Of a stretch of DNA of 5,286 bases, positions 1 through 4,692 are shown piece by piece. The translations under genes were made by a program, and so were the position numbers. Below the pieces are notes generated by a model that made no database searches, was not told the origin of the DNA, and was given only the letters and a program-made list of their open reading frames with translations. Source of the DNA: Candidatus Komeilibacteria bacterium (GTDB lineage Bacteria; Patescibacteriota; Patescibacteriia; UBA1558; S5-K13); contig JAUVAE010000054.1 in assembly GCA_030591905.1 (NCBI GenBank), positions 1 through 5,286 of the forward strand, read 5' to 3'. How positions within the stretch are numbered: position 1 is the first letter of the stretch; every line of letters starts with the position of its first letter.

Positions 1-2787
1 ACAGAAAAAGCGGCTAATGAGATGGAAGAGAGAATTGAGAGAGCTTTGCCCTTTGGCTATGCTGATTTATGGGTAATGACTTTTCACTCTTTTGCTCAAA
101 AGATTTTGGAAGATTATGGTATTGATATTGGTTTGCCTAGTAGTTTTAGAATTTTAGATGAAGTGGGTGCTTGGATTTTGGTAAGAAAAAATTTAGATAA
201 ATTTGATTTAGATTATTATCGACCTTTAGGAAATCCAACTAAATTTATTCGGGATATGCTTAAACATTTTTCCCGCTGTAAAGATGAGCTAATTGAACCG
301 AAAGATTATCTAAAATATGCTGAGAAATTAAAAATGGATAAAGGTGGTCGAGCTACTGAAGATTTTATTTCAGAAACAAAAAGGCTAGAAGAGATTGCTA
401 ATGCTTATCATGTTTATCAACAATTATTATTAGATAATGAGGTTTTAGATTTTGGAGATTTAATATTTTATTGTTTGAAACTTTTTAAAGAAAGATCTAA
501 TATTTTAAAGAAATATCAAGAACAATTTAAGTATATTTTGATTGATGAATTTCAAGACACTAATTATGCTCAATATCAATTAATTAAACTTTTATCTGAA
601 CCCAGAAATAATATTACAGTTGTGGGTGATGATGATCAATCTATCTATGCTTTTCGGGGTTCATCTATGAATAATATTTTAGGATTTAAAAAAGATTATC
701 CCCAAGCTAAAGAAGTATTTTTAAACCAAAATTATCGTTCTACTCAAAATATTTTAGATTTATCATATGGTTTTATTCAATTAAATAATCCTGAACGTTT
801 AGAAATTAAATTGTCTAAAGGTAAAAATAAGCTTAGTAAAAAATTACAAGCTAGCTCTGATGATCAAGGTGAGATTGAAGTAATTAAAGCTCAAGATGAA
901 AAAGATGAGGTGCGAGAAACTATTAAAAAAATTCATTCTATTCTTAAAAAAGAGAAAGATTTGTCTTGGAATGATTTTGCTATTTTAGTACGAGCTAATG
1001 CCCATGCCAAGCCCTTTACTATTGGTTTACAAGAATCAAACATCCCTTATCAATTCGTAGCCTCGCGAGGACTTTATGAAAAGGAAATTGTTTTAGATAT
1101 AATTGCTTATTTAAAATTATTAGATAATTATCATGAGTCATCAGCCGTGTGGAGAGTATTGAATTTTCCGTTTTGGAAATTACAAGCTAAAGATATTATT
1201 AATTTTTCTCATGCTGCTCGGAAAAAAGCAATTTCTATTTACGCTGTTATTAAAAATATAAATTATTATTTAAGAGTTGATGAAAATACCCATAAGATTT
1301 TAAATAATATTGTTAGTTTAGTAGAAAAGCATACTAAGTTAGCCTTAGATAAGAATGTTTGGGTAGTAATTTGGAATTTTTTAAATGATTCGGGCTATTT
1401 AAAATATATTGATAGTTTAGATGAAGCTGAAAAATATGAAACATTTTCTTATTTAGGGCAATTCTATAAAAGAGTCCAATCTTTTGAAAAAGATAATGAT
1501 TCCGCAAAAGTTAGAGATTTTATAGAATTTTTTAATTTAGAAATAGAATCTGGTGAAAAAGGAAAATTAAATAGTGAAATTAATGAAGGACCAGAAGCAG
1601 TAAAGATTATGACTGTTCATGGAGCCAAAGGTTTGGAGTTTAAATATGTATTTATAGTTGGATTAGTTGATAAGAGATTTCCAAGTATGGCTAGAAAAGA
1701 GAAGATTGCGATTCCAGATAAATTAGTAAAAGAAATTTTACCTGGTGGTGATGTTCATTTGCAAGAGGAAAGAAGATTATTTTATGTGGCTATGACTAGA
1801 GCTAAAAAGGGTTTATATTTTACTTGGGCCAGAGATTATGGTGGAGCAAGATTAAAAAAACCTTCTAAATTTTTGCAGGAATTAAATTTAATTAAATTAG
1901 AAGACGATCTAAAGACTCAAAAAAAAGTTTTTAGCAAAGAGAATTTAGAAGTTAATGATATTAAAATTAAAAGTACTATTACCAAGGCTGATTTGAAAAA
2001 ATTAATACCCAAACAATATTCCTTTACTCAGATCAGGGCTTATCAATCATGTCCTCGGCAATATTACTATTCTCATATTTTAAAAATTCCTCTTCAGGGC
2101 AAAGCTGTTTTTTCCTATGGAAAAACAATGCATTTAGTTATGCAGAGATTTTTCAAATTAATTTTGAGTCGGGCTCAACAAAAACAAGCTGATCTTTTTG
2201 ACTCCTCAGTAGCTCAGAAACCAGCCAAAGGAAAATTGAGTGTATCTTTAGATGAACTTTTGAAAATATATGAAGAATCTTGGATAGACGATTGGTTTGA
2301 TAATCAGGATAATAAAAAGAAATATAAAGATCAGGGCCGTAAGTCATTAAGAGAGTTTTATAAAAAAGCAGAACAGAAATTGCCTCAGGTTAAATTTTTA
2401 GAAAAAGGATTTAATTTAAAAGTTGGTGATTATTCTTTTAAAGGTGAGATTGATAGAGTTGATATTTTGGATGGAGGAGTGCAGATTATTGATTATAAAA
2501 CTGGTAATCCTAAAGAAAAATTGACCGCAGATGATAAACAACAACTTTTGATTTATCAAATTGCTTATGAAGCTGTTTTTAAAGAAAAGGTTAAAAATTT
2601 GAAATTTTATTATTTAAATGGTAATACTGAAGTAGATTTTTTAGGCAAACAAAAAGATTTGGATAAAGTTACTGATAAACTTATTGATACTATTAAAAAA
2701 ATAAATTCTTGTGATTTTACAGCTAAGCCTAGCGATTTTATTTGTAAATATTGCGATTTTAAAGAAATATGCCAATTTAGATATTAA
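1..2787 (+). CDS. UvrD/PcrA-family DNA helicase fused to a RecB/AddB-like Fe-S nuclease (5' partial)
   Basis: This is a superfamily 1A 3'-5' DNA helicase with a C-terminal nuclease, probably acting in double-strand-break resection or repair. The frame is open from base 1, and the first visible residues (TEKAANEMEERIE) are helicase motif Ia, so the true start and Walker A lie upstream; the first Met (base 22) is internal. Numbering the 928 visible residues: motif II DEFQD 182-186, motif III GDDDQSIY 209-216, motif IV NYRS 244-247, motif V TVHGAKGLEF 538-547, motif VI EERRLFYVAMTRAK 589-602. The nuclease domain covers about 670-928: GEIDRVD 815-821 and DYK 831-833 form the PD-(D/E)XK core, and C684, C915, C918 and C924 match the AddB/Cas4-type [4Fe-4S] spacing (distant Cys, then CxxC, then x5-C). 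All visible motifs are intact. From family spacing I infer about 55-65 missing residues. It could be called AdnB-, AddA- or PcrA-like; no partner subunit is visible, so I assign no symbol. Confidence 0.93.
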   Translation, partial: TEKAANEMEERIERALPFGYADLWVMTFHSFAQKILEDYGIDIGLPSSFRILDEVGAWILVRKNLDKFDLDYYRPLGNPTKFIRDMLKHFSRCKDELIEPKDYLKYAEKLKMDKGGRATEDFISETKRLEEIANAYHVYQQLLLDNEVLDFGDLIFYCLKLFKERSNILKKYQEQFKYILIDEFQDTNYAQYQLIKLLSEPRNNITVVGDDDQSIYAFRGSSMNNILGFKKDYPQAKEVFLNQNYRSTQNILDLSYGFIQLNNPERLEIKLSKGKNKLSKKLQASSDDQGEIEVIKAQDEKDEVRETIKKIHSILKKEKDLSWNDFAILVRANAHAKPFTIGLQESNIPYQFVASRGLYEKEIVLDIIAYLKLLDNYHESSAVWRVLNFPFWKLQAKDIINFSHAARKKAISIYAVIKNINYYLRVDENTHKILNNIVSLVEKHTKLALDKNVWVVIWNFLNDSGYLKYIDSLDEAEKYETFSYLGQFYKRVQSFEKDNDSAKVRDFIEFFNLEIESGEKGKLNSEINEGPEAVKIMTVHGAKGLEFKYVFIVGLVDKRFPSMARKEKIAIPDKLVKEILPGGDVHLQEERRLFYVAMTRAKKGLYFTWARDYGGARLKKPSKFLQELNLIKLEDDLKTQKKVFSKENLEVNDIKIKSTITKADLKKLIPKQYSFTQIRAYQSCPRQYYYSHILKIPLQGKAVFSYGKTMHLVMQRFFKLILSRAQQKQADLFDSSVAQKPAKGKLSVSLDELLKIYEESWIDDWFDNQDNKKKYKDQGRKSLREFYKKAEQKLPQVKFLEKGFNLKVGDYSFKGEIDRVDILDGGVQIIDYKTGNPKEKLTADDKQQLLIYQIAYEAVFKEKVKNLKFYYLNGNTEVDFLGKQKDLDKVTDKLIDTIKKINSCDFTAKPSDFICKYCDFKEICQFRY

Positions 2788-2790
2788 GTC

Positions 2791-2819
2791 TTGATTTTTT
2801 TGTGATTATGTGTTATAAT
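2791..2819 (+). promoter_or_regulatory. sigma70-type promoter with extended -10, upstream of the GGDEF gene
   Basis: A -35 box TTGATT (2791-2796, four of six consensus bases) is followed by a 17-bp spacer and a perfect -10 TATAAT (2814-2819). A TG at 2811-2812 makes it an extended -10 (TGTTATAAT). Transcription would start near 2826, giving a leader of about 30 nt before the ATG at 2856. The leader has no recognisable Shine-Dalgarno sequence. The promoter starts 3 bp after the helicase stop codon, and no terminator hairpin lies between, so read-through from the helicase gene is also possible. It would drive the GGDEF, GIY-YIG and DUF721 genes. Confidence 0.72.
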
Positions 2820-2855
2820 TTATTATTAAAAAATAATTTTTAAACGATAAAACAT

Positions 2856-3662
2856 ATGGAAAATTTTGAACAAAATTCTCAAATTAATCCAGAAGAGAAT
2901 ATGAGAAACCGAGTGGATGAATTAAGAGAAGACGAAAAGAGAGATGATGATTCAATTCATGATTTAGCTTTAGAAGAGAATGAATATCGAAAAGAATTAG
3001 GAAATGAAGGAGTTAATAAAGTATCTGTGGATAAATTAGCAAATTTGTATTCAAATCAAGTTTTAGAAAAAATAGAAAATCAGAAAGCAAAATTTAAGGA
3101 TTCTTTAACTAAAATTGGTAATAGAGGAGCATTTGATGAAACAATTCCTCCAATTTTAAATATTGAAAGGAGAGAAAAAAAAGATTCTGCTATATTGATG
3201 ATAGATATAGATTTTTTTAAACAGGTTAATGATAAACATGGGCATGATGTCGGAGATAAGACTTTAAAAGAAATAGTAAACATAATTAAGAATACTATTA
3301 GAACTTCTGATATTGTTTTTAGAGTTGGTGGAGAGGAATTTGCTGTTTTTCTTCCAGATACCGATGTGAAAGGATCTAAAATAATAGCAGATAAAATTAG
3401 AGAAAATGTTGAAAAAGTTAAAATATATAATAGAACAGTAAGCATAGGTTGTATGGGTACTGATCAATCAAAAGTATGGTCAAAAGGACAAGATAAGCCT
3501 GATATGCAGAAAGTTATGAGTGAATTAAAGAAAGGGTCTGATCAAGCTCTTTATTATTCTAAAGAACATGGTCGAAATCAAGTTACTTTGTTTACTGAAG
3601 AAGTAGAAAAATATCATGAAGAGAAAGAAGTTGAAAGAAAAATAAGAGCAAAGAAAAAATAA
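2856..3662 (+). CDS. soluble GGDEF-domain diguanylate cyclase
   Basis: This 268-residue protein should make cyclic di-GMP from two GTP. The GGDEF domain spans about residues 80-247: DSLT (82-85) with NR (89-90), then MIDIDFFKQVND (115-126), RTSD (149-152), GGEEF (158-162), a TVSIG segment (194-198) and ALYYSKEHGRN (231-241). By comparison with PleD, the metal ligands D117 and E160 and the substrate contacts N125 and D134 are present. RxxD sits exactly five residues before GGEEF, so the inhibitory product-binding I-site looks intact. There is no signal peptide, membrane segment or known sensor domain. Residues 1-80 are highly charged and probably helical, and the tail (248-268) is Lys/Glu rich. 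About 30 residues separate TVSIG from ALYY, somewhat more than usual, suggesting a short insertion. The start is set by the upstream promoter; there is no Shine-Dalgarno sequence. The signal it senses cannot be told. Confidence 0.93.
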   Translation: MENFEQNSQINPEENMRNRVDELREDEKRDDDSIHDLALEENEYRKELGNEGVNKVSVDKLANLYSNQVLEKIENQKAKFKDSLTKIGNRGAFDETIPPILNIERREKKDSAILMIDIDFFKQVNDKHGHDVGDKTLKEIVNIIKNTIRTSDIVFRVGGEEFAVFLPDTDVKGSKIIADKIRENVEKVKIYNRTVSIGCMGTDQSKVWSKGQDKPDMQKVMSELKKGSDQALYYSKEHGRNQVTLFTEEVEKYHEEKEVERKIRAKKK

Positions 3663-3675
3663 ACCCTCACACCTA
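3663..3675 (+). repeat. left arm of the inverted repeat around the GIY-YIG gene
   Basis: The arm reads ACCCTCACACCTA and directly follows the TAA stop of the GGDEF gene. It pairs with 3945-3957. The single mismatch, T3667, faces a G and would be a U-G wobble in RNA, so the RNA form could be a continuous 13-bp stem. Confidence 0.8.
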
Positions 3676-3689
3676 ATAATTTAAAATAT

Positions 3690-3947
3690 ATGTATTACGT
3701 TTATATAATAAAAAGTAAAAAAGATAAGATGTTGTATACAGGTTCAACTAATGATTTAAAGAAAAGATTAGAATTACATAATGAAGGAAAAGTTTTTTCT
3801 ACTAAAAATAGAATTCCTTTAGAATTAATATATTATGAAGCTTATAAAGTCGAGAAAGATGCTCGAATGAGAGAAAAGAATTTAAAATTAAGAGCTAATG
3901 CTTTTAGACAATTGAAATTAAGAATTAAACTTAGTCTTCAAGACTAG
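3690..3947 (+). CDS. small GIY-YIG domain endonuclease (YhbQ/UPF0213-like)
   Basis: This 85-residue protein consists of a single GIY-YIG nuclease domain with no DNA-binding extension. The two motif strands are VYI (4-6) and YTG (16-18). The conserved catalytic-type Arg is R26 in KKRLELHN, with H30 following; the conserved metal-binding-type Glu is E62 in MREKNLK. All core residues are present, so it may be active. The start MYYVYIIKS at 3690 is typical of the family, whose members are usually 80-100 residues, so it looks full length. No Shine-Dalgarno sequence is visible. It lies 27 bp after the GGDEF gene and 15 bp before the DUF721 gene. The 13-bp inverted repeat encloses it, and its TAG stop is the first three bases of the right arm. 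The family's cellular role is poorly known; a DNA-processing or selfish-element role is possible here. Confidence 0.9.
   Translation: MYYVYIIKSKKDKMLYTGSTNDLKKRLELHNEGKVFSTKNRIPLELIYYEAYKVEKDARMREKNLKLRANAFRQLKLRIKLSLQD
3932..3946 (+). repeat. 15-base palindrome at the 3' end of the GIY-YIG gene
   Basis: TAGTCTT and AAGACTA are perfect reverse complements around a single central C (3939). Folded as RNA or single-stranded DNA this gives a 6-bp stem with a TCA loop. It encodes the last residues and stop of the nuclease and overlaps the first two bases of the right inverted repeat. No matching palindrome is seen at the left end. Confidence 0.6.
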
Positions 3948-3957
3948 GTGTGGGGGT
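3945..3957 (+). repeat. right arm of the inverted repeat around the GIY-YIG gene
   Basis: The arm reads TAGGTGTGGGGGT, the reverse complement of 3663-3675 with one mismatch. Its first three bases are the stop codon of the GIY-YIG gene, and its G-run (3952-3956) is placed as the ribosome binding site of the next gene. Confidence 0.8.
3952..3956 (+). promoter_or_regulatory. G-rich putative ribosome binding site of the DUF721 gene, inside the right inverted repeat
   Basis: GGGGG lies 6 nt before the ATG at 3963 and can pair with the CCUCC of the 16S rRNA 3' end through four G-C pairs and a central G-U wobble. It is the only Shine-Dalgarno-like sequence among the plus-strand genes whose starts are visible. 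Its function is inferred from position and pairing. Confidence 0.5.
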
Positions 3958-3962
3958 AAATT

Positions 3963-4259
3963 ATGTCTTTTATAGATTTAAAAAATCTTTTACCTCAAAG
4001 TTTAACTAGAAATAGAATTAAGCCGCAAATAGAAGCGACTAATGTTTTAGAGGAAACTAAAAAGTTAATTGAGCAAGTTTGGGGACCAGAAGTAGCTCAG
4101 TTAGTAGAACCAAAATATGTTAAAGAAAGAATTTTATATATTCATTGTAATTCTTCCACAGCAGCCAATGCTTTAAGTTTAGCTAAGAAAAAAATAGTAG
4201 AAGAGGTTAATAAGGCTTGTCAGGAAGAATTGATTAAAGATATTGTTTTTTGGCAATAA
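3963..4259 (+). CDS. DUF721/DciA-like protein (putative replicative helicase loader)
   Basis: This 98-residue protein fits the DUF721 family. It has a Trp-Gly pair (W40-G41) with valines following (44, 48), then VKERILYIHCNSSTAANAL (53-71), matching the family's beta strand plus Ser-rich turn and helix. It continues with a helix holding the conserved Asn (N83) and ends in a hydrophobic strand IKDIVFW (91-97). DciA members recruit and load the replicative helicase DnaB in bacteria lacking DnaC or DnaI; this is known for the family but not shown by this sequence. It is shorter than typical DciA proteins of 150 residues or more and consists of the KH-like core alone. It sits 15 bp after the GIY-YIG gene and is probably co-transcribed from the 2791 promoter. 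It ends just before a strong hairpin terminator. Family assignment rests on pattern recognition only. Confidence 0.68.
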   Translation: MSFIDLKNLLPQSLTRNRIKPQIEATNVLEETKKLIEQVWGPEVAQLVEPKYVKERILYIHCNSSTAANALSLAKKKIVEEVNKACQEELIKDIVFWQ

Positions 4260-4278
4260 ATTATTTTTTAAAAAATAG

Positions 4279-4310
4279 AAAACCGGTCAGATTGCTCTGA
4301 GCCGGTTTTT
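4279..4310. terminator. bidirectional intrinsic terminator between convergent genes
   Basis: The left arm AAAACCGGTCAGA (4279-4291) pairs with TCTGA plus CCGGTTTT (4296-4309) around a TTGC loop, with one bulged G at 4301. On the plus strand the stem runs into TTTTT, then another T-run at 4315-4320. On the minus strand the stem is followed by TTTT, CTA and TTTTTT, so it can also end the convergent gene. A TTTTTTAAAAAA palindrome (4264-4275) adjoins it and supplies that second minus-strand T-run. Confidence 0.88.
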
Positions 4311-4318
4311 GTAATTTT

Positions 4319-4591
4319 TTACTTTTTAGAGATTTTTTCTAAAATGATCTCTTCGATGATTTTGTTGGCAAGATCTTTAATCTTGGGATTTTCAAATGTT
4401 GCCATTACTCTTTTTAAGAAGTTGATCATTTCCGATACTTCTTCTTCAGGAATTTTTGTTGTTCTGATCATATAGAGGCCAGAAAATACACGATATTCAT
4501 TGTTTCTGGCCAATCCTATTTTACCGAGTTTTTTTTCATCTTTACCAAAAATGAATTCTTTTACTGATTCATGAAAAGGTTTCTTTTTCAT
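4319..4591 (-). CDS. uncharacterised 90-residue protein, apparently well expressed
   Basis: I do not recognise this protein. It is soluble-looking, has no signal peptide or membrane segment and contains no Cys or Trp. Residues 1-25 are Lys-rich, 26-48 hold a possible strand-rich part (LARNNEYRVFSGLYMIRTT), and 49-90 look helical and amphipathic, ending in a Lys-rich tail. The expression signals are the best in the window: a TTGACA/TATTAT promoter with 17-bp spacing, a GGAGG site 4 nt before the ATG, and a terminator just after the stop. Codon use differs from its neighbours: 6 of 11 Ile codons are ATC and 3 of 5 Asn codons are AAC, whereas the visible rarA part has no ATC among 21 Ile codons. 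This suggests selection for high expression or a different origin. It is monocistronic and convergent with the DUF721 gene. The reading frame is well supported; the function is unknown. Confidence 0.85.
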   Translation of the reverse strand: MKKKPFHESVKEFIFGKDEKKLGKIGLARNNEYRVFSGLYMIRTTKIPEEEVSEMINFLKRVMATFENPKIKDLANKIIEEIILEKISKK

Positions 4592-4595
4592 TTTT

Positions 4596-4600
4596 CCTCC
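4596..4600 (-). promoter_or_regulatory. GGAGG Shine-Dalgarno site of the minus-strand orphan gene
   Basis: A canonical GGAGG lies 4 nt upstream of the ATG at 4591 and fixes that start. It is the only canonical site in the window. It also falls inside a 4-codon frame, ATG GAG GAA AAA TGA (4602 down to 4588), whose stop overlaps the gene's start as ATGA. Confidence 0.85.
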
Positions 4601-4626
4601 ATGGTTTATTTTTTGTGTTTCATAAG

Positions 4627-4655
4627 ATAATATCCTTATTTTAAGTTTTTGTCAA
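4627..4655 (-). promoter_or_regulatory. near-consensus sigma70 promoter of the minus-strand orphan gene
   Basis: Read on the minus strand, a perfect -35 TTGACA (4655-4650) is followed by a 17-bp spacer and a -10 TATTAT (4632-4627, five of six consensus bases). The expected start of transcription is near 4620, giving a leader of about 28 nt that includes the GGAGG site. Confidence 0.82.
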
Positions 4656-4678
4656 GGTTTAAAAATTTAAAATTTAAT
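4649..4678 (+). promoter_or_regulatory. possible rarA promoter overlapping the divergent promoter
   Basis: TTGTCA (4649-4654, five of six) and TTTAAT (4673-4678, five of six) are separated by 18 bp. The -35 box occupies the same bases as the -35 of the minus-strand promoter. Transcription would start near 4685, only about 8 nt before the rarA ATG. The AT-rich sequence makes chance matches to a -10 box likely, so this is weaker than the other two promoters. Confidence 0.42.
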
Positions 4679-4692
4679 GTTAATCTTTAAGT

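Larger units (their letters stand above)
3663..3957 (+). mobile_element. candidate one-gene GIY-YIG cassette bounded by 13-bp inverted repeats
   Basis: The GIY-YIG gene is enclosed by ACCCTCACACCTA (3663-3675) and TAGGTGTGGGGGT (3945-3957), which are reverse complements at 12 of 13 positions. The repeats are much more GC-rich than the surrounding DNA, so chance matching of AT-rich sequence does not explain them. The left repeat begins on the base after the GGDEF stop codon, and the right one ends 5 bp before the DUF721 start. The flanks offer only AA or AAA as a possible target duplication, which means little in this AT-rich sequence. No transposase is present; any mobility would depend on the GIY-YIG nuclease or on host functions. 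The repeats are seen directly; mobility is inferred. Confidence 0.45.

Noticed and set aside
2153..2347. Open frame of 64 codons on the minus strand inside the helicase-nuclease gene
   Set aside because: It lies antisense to a strongly conserved coding region, has no recognisable domain and no convincing start signals; it is a shadow of the real gene.
2826..2843. AT-only inverted repeat TTAAAAA / TTTTTAA between the helicase and GGDEF genes
   Set aside because: It has no G-C pairs, so the stem is weak, and such matches are expected in AT-rich spacer. It is not a credible terminator.
3080..3467. Two overlapping minus-strand frames (121 and 67 codons) inside the GGDEF gene, one rich in hydrophobic residues
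   Set aside because: They mirror the conserved GGDEF domain on the other strand; the hydrophobic look comes from the antisense of AT-rich charged codons.
3658..3962. Target-site duplication around the GIY-YIG cassette
   Set aside because: Only AA or AAA is shared on the two sides, which is uninformative in this sequence; no duplication is claimed.
4658..4677. Repeated AAATTTAA-like units in the divergent spacer
   Set aside because: Low-complexity AT sequence; it may act as an upstream promoter element, but there is no regular repeat or operator-like symmetry to support a call.
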